Source: Candidatus Solirubrobacter pratensis (GTDB lineage: Bacteria > Actinomycetota > Thermoleophilia > Solirubrobacterales > Solirubrobacteraceae). Taken from it: a stretch of 64,000 bases of DNA. The stretch spans positions 310,001 to 374,000 of the forward strand of contig NZ_AUEK01000009.1 in NCBI RefSeq assembly GCF_000425945.1, given 5' to 3'. Of the stretch, positions 16,657 to 25,219 are shown one piece after another. Within the stretch, counting starts at the first letter, position 1. Each line of letters starts with the position of its first letter. The notes under the pieces were generated by a model that saw only the letters and a list, made by a program, of their open reading frames with translations, did not search any database and was not told the origin of the DNA. The position numbers and the translations under genes are program-made.

Positions 16657-17802
16657 TCAAGCGCCGCGAGCGAGCCAGGCGCGCAGGTCGTCGCCGTGCT
16701 CGTCGAGCGCGGGGGGCGCGCGACGGATCGGCGGGCGCTCGCCGTCGAGCCGCAGCGGCGGGCGGATCAGCGGCAGGCCGCCGTGCTCCTCGGTCGGCTC
16801 CATCCCGAGGCGCTCGGCCAGCGCGAACGCCTCGTCGACCTCGTTGACGAAGCCGGCGGGGACGCTCGCCGCCTGGAGCGTCTCGATCCAGTGCTCGGCG
16901 GGGCGCTCGCGCAGGACGGCGTTGAGCGCCTCGGCGAGCGCGTCGACGTTGGCGACGCGCGCCTCGTTGCTCGCGAAGCGGGGGTCGGCAGCCAGCTCGG
17001 GCAGGCCGACCGCCTCGCACACGCGGGCGAAGAGGCGGTCGTTGGCGGCGGCGATCACGATCGGGCGGTCGGCGGCCTCGTAGAGCTCGTAGGGGACGAT
17101 GCTCGGATGGCGGTTGCCGCCCCGCTGCGGGCGCACGCCGCCGGCGACCCACGCGGTCGCCTGGTTGAGCAGCGTGGTCAGCGCGCTGTCCATCAGCGAG
17201 ACCTCGACGTGGCGGCCGCGGGCGGTCCGCGCGCGCTCGACCAGGGCCGCCTGGATGCCGTTGGCGGCGAGCAGCCCGCAGACGAGGTCGACGACGGCGG
17301 TGCCGGCCTTCAGCGGCGGGCGGTCGGGCTCGCCGGTGACCGCCATCAGCCCGCCCATCGCCTGCAGCAGGAAGTCGTAGCCGGGCAGCCCCTTGGCCTC
17401 CGGGGCGGTGCCGAATGCGGTCACCGAGCACGAGACGAGGCCCGGGTTGGCCTTCCGGAGCGTGTCGCCGTCGAGGCCCCAGGACGCCATCAGGCCGGGG
17501 CGGAAGGACTCCACCAGGACGTCGGCGCGCGTGGCGAGCGTGCGGGCGAGCCGGCGGTCGCCCTCGTCGGTCAGGTCCAGCGCGACCGAGCGCTTGTTGC
17601 GGTTGAGCGCGAGGTAGTAGGTGCTGACCTCGTCGCGCCACGGCGGGCCCCAGGCGCGCGTGTCGTCGCCGCCGTCCGGCCGCTCGACCTTGATCACGTC
17701 CGCGCCGAGGTCGCCGAGCAGCATCGCGGCGAGCGGCCCGGCGAGAACGCGCGAGAAGTCGGCGACGAGCAGCCCTGCGAGCGGTCCTTCGGCATCCGGC
17801 AC
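16657..17802 (-). CDS. CaiB/BaiF family CoA transferase
   Basis: A 381-residue class III CoA transferase that moves CoA between carboxylic acids through an aspartyl-CoA thioester. It shows LVADFSRVLAGPLAAMLLGD at the N-terminus, NRNKRSVALDL at 67-77 and the catalytic Asp143 in LPGYDFLLQAMGG. The substrate is not evident. GTG 17802 is chosen because the family alignment begins at once with GPLAGLLVADFSR and because a minus-strand -10 (TAGCGT at 17816-17811) ends 8 bases upstream. That -10 is shared with the divergent metallophosphoesterase. Confidence 0.9.
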   Translation of the reverse strand: MPDAEGPLAGLLVADFSRVLAGPLAAMLLGDLGADVIKVERPDGGDDTRAWGPPWRDEVSTYYLALNRNKRSVALDLTDEGDRRLARTLATRADVLVESFRPGLMASWGLDGDTLRKANPGLVSCSVTAFGTAPEAKGLPGYDFLLQAMGGLMAVTGEPDRPPLKAGTAVVDLVCGLLAANGIQAALVERARTARGRHVEVSLMDSALTTLLNQATAWVAGGVRPQRGGNRHPSIVPYELYEAADRPIVIAAANDRLFARVCEAVGLPELAADPRFASNEARVANVDALAEALNAVLRERPAEHWIETLQAASVPAGFVNEVDEAFALAERLGMEPTEEHGGLPLIRPPLRLDGERPPIRRAPPALDEHGDDLRAWLARGA

Positions 17803-17810
17803 GGTGGCGC

Positions 17811-17820
17811 ACGCTAGCGT
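17811..17820. promoter_or_regulatory. palindromic bidirectional -10 element (ACGCTAGCGT)
   Basis: The ten-base palindrome reads TAGCGT on both strands with the central TA shared. To the right it lies 7 bases before GTG 17828 (metallophosphoesterase); to the left it lies 8 bases before GTG 17802 (CoA transferase). Both mRNAs would be leaderless. Not proved experimentally. Confidence 0.5.
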
Positions 17821-17827
17821 GCGCCGC

Positions 17828-18928
17828 GTGCGGACCCTCGTCATCTCGGACCTGCACCTCGGGAAGGCGGCGGGAACGGACCTGTTGCGGCGGCGCAAGC
17901 TGCGCGCGCCGCTGATCGAGGCGCTCGATGGGGTCGACCGGCTGGTCGTGCTCGGCGACGGGCTCGAGCTGCGCGAGGCGCCGCACCGCGACGCGGCCGC
18001 CGTCGCGGCGCCGCTGTTCCAGGAGGCGGGCCACGCGCTCGGCCCCGACGGCGAGATCCTCGTGGTGGGCGGCAACCACGATCACGGGCTCGTGGCCGGC
18101 TGGATCGAGTCCCGGCTCACGGTCGAGCCGGCCGGCTTCCTCGGGCTCGAGCAGCGCTTCGCGCCGCCGGCGCCCTTGGCGGAGCGGCTCGCCGAGGCGG
18201 CGCGGCCGGCGCGGCTGGAGCTGGCCTACCCCGGCGTCTGGCTGCGCGACGACGTCTACGCCATCCACGGCCACTACAGCGACCTGCACGCGACGGTCCC
18301 GACGTTCGAGCGCGTCTTCGCGGGGGCGATGGCGCGCTGGGTGGTCTCGCTGCCCGAGTCGGGCGCCACGCCGGACGACTACGAGGCCGCGCTCTCGCCG
18401 CTGTACGCCTGGATGCACGCGCTGACCCAGCGCGCCGACCACGCGCGCATCAGCGCGGGGGCGGGCGCCTCGGCGCGGACCTGGACGGCGCTGACGTCCG
18501 CCGAGCGCCACCGCCACCCGCTGCGCATGGCCGCGCTCGGAACCGGCTACGTGGCGGCGGTCGCGGGGTTGAACGCCCTCGGCCTCGGGCCGCTGGACCG
18601 CGACCTCTCACCGGCGGCGCTGCGGCGCGGGTACCTGCGCGGCATCCGCGAGGTGGTGCGGCGCCTTGACGTGCGCGCCGCGCATGTGATCTGGGGCCAC
18701 TCGCATCGCGCCGGCCCGTTCCCGGGCGACGACGCGTCCGAATGGCGGGCCGGCGGCGGCGCGAGGATCTGGAACACCGGCTCGTGGGTCTACCAGCCGC
18801 ATTTCCTCAAGGGCGCGGCCGGCGCCTCGCCCTACTGGCCGGGCTCCGCCGTCCTGGTCGAGGACACCGGGCCGCCGCGGCTGCTGCGACTGCTCGCCGA
18901 GCGGCGCCATGAGGACCTGCGGCCGTGA
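17828..18928 (+). CDS. calcineurin-like metallophosphoesterase
   Basis: A 366-residue cytoplasmic metallophosphoesterase. The metal motifs are in order: SDLHLG at the N-terminus, GDGLEL, GGNHDH, GHYSD and GHSHRA towards the C-terminus. The central insertion (about 150-280), which contains a hydrophobic stretch AALGTGYVAAVAGLNALGLG, is longer than in LpxH-type enzymes, and the substrate cannot be told. GTG 17828 is preferred over the in-frame GTG 17819 because a -10 sequence (TAGCGT) occupies 17815-17820. Divergent from the CoA transferase; its stop is followed within 2 bases by the stop of the convergent redoxin gene. Confidence 0.88.
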   Translation: MRTLVISDLHLGKAAGTDLLRRRKLRAPLIEALDGVDRLVVLGDGLELREAPHRDAAAVAAPLFQEAGHALGPDGEILVVGGNHDHGLVAGWIESRLTVEPAGFLGLEQRFAPPAPLAERLAEAARPARLELAYPGVWLRDDVYAIHGHYSDLHATVPTFERVFAGAMARWVVSLPESGATPDDYEAALSPLYAWMHALTQRADHARISAGAGASARTWTALTSAERHRHPLRMAALGTGYVAAVAGLNALGLGPLDRDLSPAALRRGYLRGIREVVRRLDVRAAHVIWGHSHRAGPFPGDDASEWRAGGGARIWNTGSWVYQPHFLKGAAGASPYWPGSAVLVEDTGPPRLLRLLAERRHEDLRP

Positions 18929-18929
18929 C

Positions 18930-19670
18930 TCACGCCAGGCCGGGGGTGAAGCACGTGGCGTGCACCGTGACGCCCTCGCCGGCGGCCAGCTCCAGCTCGC
19001 CCGAGACGCTGCGCTCGTGCTCCACCAGCGCGACGCAGCCGGGCTCGCGCACCTCGATCTCGCGCCCGTTCGCGACCAGCGTCCCCGCGCCCGAGACGAC
19101 CGCCCACACCGCCCCGGCCTCGTACGGGCCCGAGTACGCGCCCGGCTGATCCGCGGTCTGCGCGACCAGCAGCGCGTCCGGCTCGTCCTCCGGGCGCACC
19201 GGCGCGACCACGTCGCCGCTGACGCCGAGCAGCGCCTGGATCTCGCGCTCGGTCTCCGCGTACGCGCCTTCGCCGTAATGCAGCGAGTGCAGCGACAAGT
19301 CCGGGTCCCAGAGGTACCGCGCCGGCCATCCCTCGTTGCCGTACAGGTCCCAGATCTGCAGCTGCGTGTCGATCGCCACCGCCCAGGGGATCTCCAGCCG
19401 CGCGACGGCGTCGCGCACGAGCGCGTCGTCGCGCGACGGCGGGAACGCGCCGGTGTGGACGCCGATCACGCGCAGGCCGTCGTCCTCGTAGCGCGAGTGC
19501 CACGCGCGCAGGTACGGCAGCGTGCGGAGGGAGTTGACCCGGCAGAAGTCCCAGAACTCGACCAGGACGACCTTGCCGCGCTGCTGGTCCATCCGCAGCA
19601 TGGAGACGTTGACCCACGGGACGTCGCGCGGGAAGGGCGGCGCGGAGATGCTCGGCGTGTCTGCACGCAT
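18930..19670 (-). CDS. thioredoxin-like (redoxin) protein lacking the CXXC motif
   Basis: A 246-residue cytoplasmic protein whose first half resembles the thioredoxin domain of DipZ/TlpA proteins: KVVLVEFWDFCRVNSLRTLP, then GLRVIGVHTG. DipZ-type domains read C-I-N-C at the active site; here the order is Cys-Arg-Val-Asn-Ser, so only the first cysteine remains and a disulfide reductase function is doubtful. The second half has LWDPDLSLHSLHYGEG and an all-beta tail. No signal peptide. ATG 19670 is preceded by a possible minus-strand -10 (TACCAT at 19685-19680), 9 bases away. Divergent from the secreted protein at 19792. Confidence 0.75.
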   Translation of the reverse strand: MRADTPSISAPPFPRDVPWVNVSMLRMDQQRGKVVLVEFWDFCRVNSLRTLPYLRAWHSRYEDDGLRVIGVHTGAFPPSRDDALVRDAVARLEIPWAVAIDTQLQIWDLYGNEGWPARYLWDPDLSLHSLHYGEGAYAETEREIQALLGVSGDVVAPVRPEDEPDALLVAQTADQPGAYSGPYEAGAVWAVVSGAGTLVANGREIEVREPGCVALVEHERSVSGELELAAGEGVTVHATCFTPGLA

Positions 19671-19791
19671 GAAGCCGCGATGGTAGAAGCGAAACCTTTG
19701 GGCTGTTGACGTGTTGTTGACGTGGCGCGCGGTCGGAGACCGTGTCGCGGCCCTGTCCAGGGACCTGAACGTCATCTCGGAGGAGTTGTCC

Positions 19792-20505
19792 TTGCGCAAG
19801 TCGTACATCGCCGCGGGTGCCGCGGCGCTCGCCCTCGGTGCCGCCGGCATCGCTCAAGCCCAGACGTCGACGTCGACCGTGAAGGTCTCGTTGTCGCCCA
19901 ACAAGGCGGGCTCGAAGTCCAAGCCGAAGGCGAGCACGCTCAAGCTCACGGTGACCAACACGCTCACCAAGCAGACGGCGGCCTCCCTGAAGATCACCGG
20001 TCCGAGCCAGCTGACGCTGTCGACCAAGGACTTCAAGAAGTGCTCGGCCGGCAAGCTCCAGGCCGACGGCCCGTCCGCGTGCCCGAGCGGCTCGCAGGTC
20101 GGCCCGAAGGCGATCGCGCACGCCCTGGCGAACGTCAACGCCGCGGCCCCGCCGCAGGTCGCCTTCGAGGTGACCCCGTTCGCCACCGGCTCGAAGACGA
20201 TCGGCTTCTACCTCAAGCTCCAGGGCGGCGACATCACCGGCCTCGCGGTCGGCACGATCTCGGGCCACGGCCTGACGGTGAAGATCCCCGAGACCCCCGC
20301 CCAGCAGTACCCGAAGGGCGTGTTCAACGGCCTGGTCGACCTCACGGCCAACCTGTGGGTCAAGAGCGGCAAGAGCGTCGCCAAGCTCACCGGCTGCCCG
20401 TCGTCCAAGAAGCTGACCTTCAAGAACACCATCGGGTTCGTGCCGAATCCGAACGCGCCGGCGAGCGCGACGTCGACCGCGTCGGCGACCGTCGCCTGCA
20501 AGTAG
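19792..20505 (+). CDS. secreted protein of unknown function (Thermoleophilia-type beta-rich family)
   Basis: A 237-residue exported protein. Residues 1-23 are a signal peptide (KSYIAAGAAALALGAAGIAQA) and the rest is rich in Lys, Ser, Thr and Val with motifs such as LSPNKAGSKSKPKAST and CPSGSQVGPKA. Three to four cysteines could form disulfides. I recall similar proteins as a lineage-specific family in Solirubrobacterales but know no function. TTG 19792 is chosen for the AGGAG at 19781-19785, 6 bases upstream, and because it starts exactly at the signal peptide. A strong terminator follows at 20517. Confidence 0.7.
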   Translation: MRKSYIAAGAAALALGAAGIAQAQTSTSTVKVSLSPNKAGSKSKPKASTLKLTVTNTLTKQTAASLKITGPSQLTLSTKDFKKCSAGKLQADGPSACPSGSQVGPKAIAHALANVNAAAPPQVAFEVTPFATGSKTIGFYLKLQGGDITGLAVGTISGHGLTVKIPETPAQQYPKGVFNGLVDLTANLWVKSGKSVAKLTGCPSSKKLTFKNTIGFVPNPNAPASATSTASATVACK

Positions 20506-20516
20506 CGATTCAGGAG

Positions 20517-20550
20517 AAGGCCCCGCCCACCCCCGCGTCGGCGGGGCCTT
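20517..20550 (+). terminator. rho-independent-like hairpin after the secreted protein gene
   Basis: AAGGCCCCGCC (20517-20527) pairs perfectly with GGCGGGGCCTT (20540-20550), loop 12 bases. There is no long T run after it, as is common in high-GC actinobacteria. Confidence 0.75.
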
Positions 20551-20559
20551 CGCCGCTCC

Positions 20560-20565
20560 TAGACT
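20560..20565 (+). promoter_or_regulatory. -10 element (TAGACT), leaderless promoter
   Basis: TAGACT ends 7 bases before GTG 20573 and sits just after the terminator hairpin, so the membrane protein gene has its own promoter. Confidence 0.5.
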
Positions 20566-20572
20566 CGCGCCG

Positions 20573-21904
20573 GTGATCCTCTTTGCGCATGGGATCGTCG
20601 GGCGCGCCGACCTCCCCATCCCCGTGTCGCTGTTCGCGGCCGCCGCCGCGGCGGTGCTCGTGGTCTCGTTCGCCGCGCTGGCCGCGGGCTGGTCGCAACC
20701 GAGGCTCCGGCGCCTGCGCGGGCGCGCGCTCTTCGCGCTCCCGCGCGTCCTGGAGGTCTTCCTCGGCGGCCTCGGCGTCTTCCTCTTCGCCCTGACCGCG
20801 TACGCGGGCCTGGCGGGGACCGACGCGCAGAGCGAGAACCTCGCGCCGACGGCCGTCTACGTCGGCTTCTGGGTCGCCGTCCCGTTCGCGTCGCTGCTGT
20901 TCGGCGACGTGTGGCGCGCGATCAGCCCCTGGCGGGCGGTCGGCCGCGCCGTCGGCTGGGTCGGCGCGCGCTTCGGCGAGCCGCCCGAGGCGCTGCCGTA
21001 TCCCGCGCGCGCCGGTCGCTGGCCCGCCGCCGCCGTGATCTTCGGCTTCGCGGTCTGCGAGCTGTGCTGGGCGTCCGCGACCGAGCCGGGGACGCTCGGG
21101 ATCCTGATGCTCGCCTACTTCGCCGCGATGCTCGTCGGGATGAGCATCTACGGCGTCGAGCCGTGGGTGCGCTACGCCGACGGCTTCGGCGTGCTGTTCG
21201 GGCTGATCGGCTCGCTCGCCCCGCTCGGGCGCCGCGAGGACGGGCGGCTCGTGCTGCGCGTGCCCGGCACCGGGACCGCCAGGCTGGCGCCGGTGATCGG
21301 TGCGGCCGGCGTGCTGCTGGTCTCGGTCGGCTCGACCGCGTTCGACGGCGCGAAGGAGGGCGCGCTGTTCAACAACCTCGCGATCGACCTCCAGGACGCG
21401 TTCCACTCGATCGGCCTGCCGCTCTCCACCTCGCTCGAGCTGGGGTTCATCATCGGCCTCGCCGCGGCGATCGCGATCGTCTCGGTGATCTGGACGCTCG
21501 GCATGCTCGGCACCGGCAGCCTCGCCAGCGCACGCGCCTTCGCCCACACGCTCGTCCCGATCGCGGCGGGCTATCTGGTGGCGCACTACTTCTCGCTGCT
21601 CGCCTACAACGGCCAGGACCTGTGGCGGCTGATCAACGACCCGCTCGGCCGCGGCAGCGACCTGTTCGGCGGCGCCGGCCGCTCGATCGACTACAGCGTG
21701 ATCACCGCGACCGGCATCTGGTACGTGCAGGTCGGCGCGCTCGTCATCGGCCACGTCGCCGCGCTGATCCTGGCCCACGACCGGGCGCTCGAGCGCTACG
21801 GTTCGGCGAGCGCCGCGACCCGCTCCCAGGTCGTGATGCTGATGCTGATGGTGGCGTTCACCTGTCTCGGACTCTGGCTCCTCTCGGCCGCGCTGAACAC
21901 GTGA
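20573..21904 (+). CDS. polytopic membrane protein (often labelled fenitrothion-hydrolase-like)
   Basis: A 443-residue integral membrane protein with about ten to eleven hydrophobic helices spread over its length. The N-terminus AHGIVGRADLPIP and the internal FGDVWRAISPWRAV are features I associate with an actinobacterial family labelled fenitrothion hydrolase in databases. That label is not a safe functional call for this protein. GTG 20573 lies 7 bases after TAGACT. The stop overlaps the GTG of the following 39-residue membrane peptide (GTGA), so the two are coupled. Confidence 0.7.
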   Translation: MILFAHGIVGRADLPIPVSLFAAAAAAVLVVSFAALAAGWSQPRLRRLRGRALFALPRVLEVFLGGLGVFLFALTAYAGLAGTDAQSENLAPTAVYVGFWVAVPFASLLFGDVWRAISPWRAVGRAVGWVGARFGEPPEALPYPARAGRWPAAAVIFGFAVCELCWASATEPGTLGILMLAYFAAMLVGMSIYGVEPWVRYADGFGVLFGLIGSLAPLGRREDGRLVLRVPGTGTARLAPVIGAAGVLLVSVGSTAFDGAKEGALFNNLAIDLQDAFHSIGLPLSTSLELGFIIGLAAAIAIVSVIWTLGMLGTGSLASARAFAHTLVPIAAGYLVAHYFSLLAYNGQDLWRLINDPLGRGSDLFGGAGRSIDYSVITATGIWYVQVGALVIGHVAALILAHDRALERYGSASAATRSQVVMLMLMVAFTCLGLWLLSAALNT

Positions 21905-22020
21905 TCGTCTTCGCCCACGCGGGCCACTGGCTCCCGCAGCTGCTCTACCTCGCGCCCGTCCTGGTGATGCTGGGGGCGGTTGGCTGGGGAAAGCTGCGCG
22001 AGCGCCGGAAGAAGCCGTAG
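21901..22020 (+). CDS. 39-residue single-span membrane peptide
   Basis: A tiny protein starting at GTG 21901, which overlaps the TGA of the large membrane protein. It begins VIVFAHAGHW, continues with a helix (LLYLAPVLVMLGAVGWG) and ends in a basic tail (LRERRKKP). The layout suggests an N-out, C-in membrane peptide. Its first residues (FAHAGHW) echo the N-terminus of the upstream protein (FAHGIVG), hinting at a shared partner or metal site. Coupling argues that it is a real subunit or modulator of the larger protein; no function is known to me. Confidence 0.65.
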   Translation: MIVFAHAGHWLPQLLYLAPVLVMLGAVGWGKLRERRKKP

Positions 22021-22082
22021 GTCCGAATCGGCACACTCGAAGAGGTGTTGGAGCCGGGGGATCGGGAAACCCTCCGGCCACG

Positions 22083-22343
22083 ATGAGCAGCCACGAGCTC
22101 AAGACCCTTCTCGACGACGTGCCCGACACACTCGAGATGGTGCTGCGGCGGGAGCCCCGCCGGCCGCTGGAGATCGAGGCCTGGCGGGACGCGGGCGACG
22201 AGGCCCTGCACGCGTTCGCCGACTGGTGCGCCAAGCCCGGGGACCGCTCGGCCTACGCCGTGTACCGCGCCGCCCAGGACCGCGAGGACGCGGCCCAGGA
22301 CGCGCTGTGTCACACCCACACGTCGCGCAGCAGCGTCTCGTAG
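22083..22343 (+). CDS. small hypothetical protein
   Basis: An 86-residue acidic, cysteine-containing protein from ATG 22083. The sequence (VPDTLEMVLRREPRRPLEIEAW and SAYAVYRAAQDREDAAQDA) looks like a compact helical protein and has normal coding composition, but I recognise no family. It begins 62 bases after the membrane peptide, and its last 34 bases overlap the 3' end of the convergent helicase gene. Confidence 0.55.
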   Translation: MSSHELKTLLDDVPDTLEMVLRREPRRPLEIEAWRDAGDEALHAFADWCAKPGDRSAYAVYRAAQDREDAAQDALCHTHTSRSSVS

Positions 22344-25219
22344 CCGCCGTCCTCGGCGGCCGCCTCCGCGCGGGCCTCGCGCCCTTCCTCCGAGCGCTGC
22401 GTGAAGACCAGCCTGCCCGGCCCGACCTGCTTGCGCCAGGCGCGCGCGAAGGCCTCGGCGCGCTCCTTGTCGCGCGCGAGATCCGCGGGGACCGGGTGCA
22501 GGCGCTCGTCGAACGGCGGCTTGCGCGCGAGCACCCGTCCGAGCAGCGCGGCGCCGCCCACGGAGGGATCGGCCAGCGGCCGCCCGATCAGGTAGCGCGG
22601 GGCGTCTGAGACCCCCACCAGCTCCTCCAGGGCGGCGGCGAAGCGCCGCGCCTCGTCCGGCGCCGCGGCCGTCAGCTCGCAGCGCAGGAAGCCGGCGGCG
22701 CGCGGCTCGATGCGCAGCGAGCCGGCGGCCTCGGGCGTCAGCTCGCCGAGGTCACGGTAGGCGCCGGCGACCGCCCGCGCCGCCGCGTCGAGCGGGAGCA
22801 CGAGCGGGATGCGCCGCTTCGTACGGCCGAGCCGCAAGCCGGCCCAGCCGAGCCCGGCGGGAGCCAGCACGAGGCCGGCCAGCAGCGCCGGGGCGGCCGC
22901 GACGCCGGCGACGCCGAACGCCAGCGCCCCGCCGAGGCCGGCGGCCAGCGGCACGCGCTGGGAGAGCGGCAGGGACGGCGCGGTGTGCCCGTCCGCCGCC
23001 TCGCCGGCCCTCGTCCCGGCGCGCCGGAGCAGCAGGCTGGAGAGCTCGACCCCGCGGTAGGGCGTGCCGACCTTCCAGCGCTCGCGCGCGCCGGCGCGGT
23101 CGGCGGCGCGCGCCACCTGCTCGCGATTGAGCGCGGCGAAGCGCTCCACCGCCGGCGGCGCGAACGGCCCCAGCTCCGGGTGCACGTGCGAGGGGCCGGC
23201 CTCGATCTCGCCGTCCTCGGCCGGCGCGAAGAGATGCAGGTGCTTGCGCACGAAGCGCTCGTAGTCGGCGCTCCCGCGCACGAGGTCGGGCGCGATGCAG
23301 ACCACGTCCCAGTTGGAGGCGACCTTCTCGCCGTCGTCAGGATCGAGCCGCAGCGAGCGGCCGCGCATCTGCTGCACCGACACGCCGGTGGTCGCGACCG
23401 AGAGGTCCACGAGCACGTTCAGCGGCGGGCAGTCCCACCCCTCGCCGAGCATCGCGCGCGTGCCGACGAGCACCGACGTGGTGCCCTCGGCGAGCAGCCG
23501 CGTCGCGAGCTCCACCCACGCGCGCGGGACCCATTCGGCGCCGGAGGAGCGCAGCGAGACGAGCAGCCCGTCGGTCTCGGCCTCCCACTCCGGCAGCGTG
23601 AAGCGATCCTCGGCGTCGGCCTTCAGCGCCTCCAACAGCACCTCGGCGTCGGCCGGCGCGCAGCGAAGCCCGCGGCCGGACACCAGCAGCGGGCGCATGG
23701 CCGCGCTGCGCGGGTCGGCGGCGATTGCGAGCAGCGCATGGCGCGCGCTGCCCGCGGCGGGATCGAGAACGCCGGTCAGCGCGTCGTCGGGCCGCTGCGA
23801 TGCCAGTTCGGCGTCGGTGAGCACGAGCGCGCGCAGCGCGTCGCCGCGGGCGTCCGCCTCGGCGGAGAGGACCTCGACGAGCCCGAGCGCCTTGGCCTGC
23901 GAGCCGGTCATCAGCCGGTCGACCTCCGACGCGCCGCGCCGGATCCCCTGGCGCGTCAGCTGGAAGCCGAGCTCGCGCAGCGCCGCCGCCACCGCCTCGT
24001 AGCGGGCGCCGGCGTGCCGCGCGCCGTTGGGCGCCAGGCACCGCAGCGCGTAGTCCTCGAGCAGCACGAGCCAGTCCTCGAGATCGGGCGCCCGCCGGTA
24101 GGACTCGCCCCGAGGCGCGCCGGCCGGCAGCCCCAGACCGGCGCTCGCCAGGAACCGCACGCCGGCGCGCGCGAGCGCCGGGTGGTCGCGCTGGAACGCC
24201 TCCCAGGGCACCTCGGCCTCGTCGCCGGCGGCGCGCTTGCGGTCGCGCAGGCGCTGGAGCACCCACGCCGGGAACGCGACGTCACTCTCGGCGTCCTCGT
24301 GCAGCGCCGTGATCAGCTCGCGGAAGCGCTGGTCGTGCTCGGCCAGCCACGCGCGCTCGGCGGGCAGCGGCTCGGTCAGCCAGGCGAGCTCCTGGAACGG
24401 CGCGAGGTGCCCGTCGCGCACGACCGCGGGCGTGGGGACGGTGAAGTCGACGGGGCCGAGCAGCGAGTCGTAGAGCTCGCGGTCGTCCTCGGACAGGCTC
24501 ACGGGCGGCGTCGCGGTGAGCCCGATCACGTGCACGCCGTCGGGCAGCTCGTCGAGCACGGCGCGCACGACGTAGCCCCACAGCGAGGCGAGGTGGTGGC
24601 ACTCGTCGAGCAGCACGACGCCGACGCCGAGGCTCGCGAGCGTGCTCACCCGCCCGCGCGCGGTCTCCGAGAGCAGCTCGCGCAGCTCCACGCCGGCGTG
24701 CTCGCCGCGCGCCACCTCGCGCTTGAGCGCCGCGGAGATGCGCTTGAGCTCGCGCGCGCGGCGGTCGGCGGCGGCGCCCTCGAAGGCCTCGCCTTCGAGC
24801 AGCGCCTCCTGCGGCGTCATGCCGGTGGCGGCCGCGCGCTGGTCGGCCCAGCGCGACTGCGCGAGCCGGCCGAGCAGGATCTCCGGGTCCTCGAGCTGGC
24901 AGAGCGCCTGGTAGGAGAGGCAGGCGATCCGCTTGGTGACCTCGGCGCCGGCGATGTCGGCGGCGTCGCGCCGCGTCCTGGTGAACTGCGAGACCGCGCG
25001 CGGCCACTGCTGCTGGATCGCCTGGTTGGGCGCCAGCACGAGCGCCCGCTTGCCGACGCGGCGGATCAGCTCGACGCCGAGCAGCGTCTTGCCCGAGCCG
25101 GGCGGCGCGACGATGTGGGTGCTCGTGCTCCCGTGCTTGAGGTCGCGCTCGAACGCGGCCAGCGCGGCGCGCTGGTAGGGGCGCCACTCGCCCGAGAACT
25201 GCAGGTCGTCGAAGCTCAC
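22310..25219 (-). CDS. SF2 (DEAD/DEAH) helicase with C-terminal transmembrane hairpin
   Basis: A 969-residue superfamily 2 helicase. Walker A is APPGSGKT (GSGKT at 41-45), Walker B is LLDECHH (DECH at 205-208), motif III is GLTATPP (about 233-239) and motif VI is QMRGRSLRLD near 617. The two RecA lobes are separated by a long insertion (about 250-560), as in XPB-like and Res-type proteins. After the helicase core, residues 757-798 form a strongly hydrophobic double helix (GLGGALAFGVAGVAAAPALL, then LVLAPAGLGWAGLRL), followed by about 170 soluble residues. A membrane-anchored helicase is unusual. GTG 25219 overlaps the stop of the upstream SCO gene (GTGA). No methylase or nuclease gene is adjacent. 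Confidence 0.85.
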   Translation of the reverse strand: MSFDDLQFSGEWRPYQRAALAAFERDLKHGSTSTHIVAPPGSGKTLLGVELIRRVGKRALVLAPNQAIQQQWPRAVSQFTRTRRDAADIAGAEVTKRIACLSYQALCQLEDPEILLGRLAQSRWADQRAAATGMTPQEALLEGEAFEGAAADRRARELKRISAALKREVARGEHAGVELRELLSETARGRVSTLASLGVGVVLLDECHHLASLWGYVVRAVLDELPDGVHVIGLTATPPVSLSEDDRELYDSLLGPVDFTVPTPAVVRDGHLAPFQELAWLTEPLPAERAWLAEHDQRFRELITALHEDAESDVAFPAWVLQRLRDRKRAAGDEAEVPWEAFQRDHPALARAGVRFLASAGLGLPAGAPRGESYRRAPDLEDWLVLLEDYALRCLAPNGARHAGARYEAVAAALRELGFQLTRQGIRRGASEVDRLMTGSQAKALGLVEVLSAEADARGDALRALVLTDAELASQRPDDALTGVLDPAAGSARHALLAIAADPRSAAMRPLLVSGRGLRCAPADAEVLLEALKADAEDRFTLPEWEAETDGLLVSLRSSGAEWVPRAWVELATRLLAEGTTSVLVGTRAMLGEGWDCPPLNVLVDLSVATTGVSVQQMRGRSLRLDPDDGEKVASNWDVVCIAPDLVRGSADYERFVRKHLHLFAPAEDGEIEAGPSHVHPELGPFAPPAVERFAALNREQVARAADRAGARERWKVGTPYRGVELSSLLLRRAGTRAGEAADGHTAPSLPLSQRVPLAAGLGGALAFGVAGVAAAPALLAGLVLAPAGLGWAGLRLGRTKRRIPLVLPLDAAARAVAGAYRDLGELTPEAAGSLRIEPRAAGFLRCELTAAAPDEARRFAAALEELVGVSDAPRYLIGRPLADPSVGGAALLGRVLARKPPFDERLHPVPADLARDKERAEAFARAWRKQVGPGRLVFTQRSEEGREARAEAAAEDGGYETLLRDVWV

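Noticed and set aside
22310..25219. Calling the helicase a type III restriction subunit
   Set aside because: There is no nuclease motif in the chain and no methyltransferase gene next to it.
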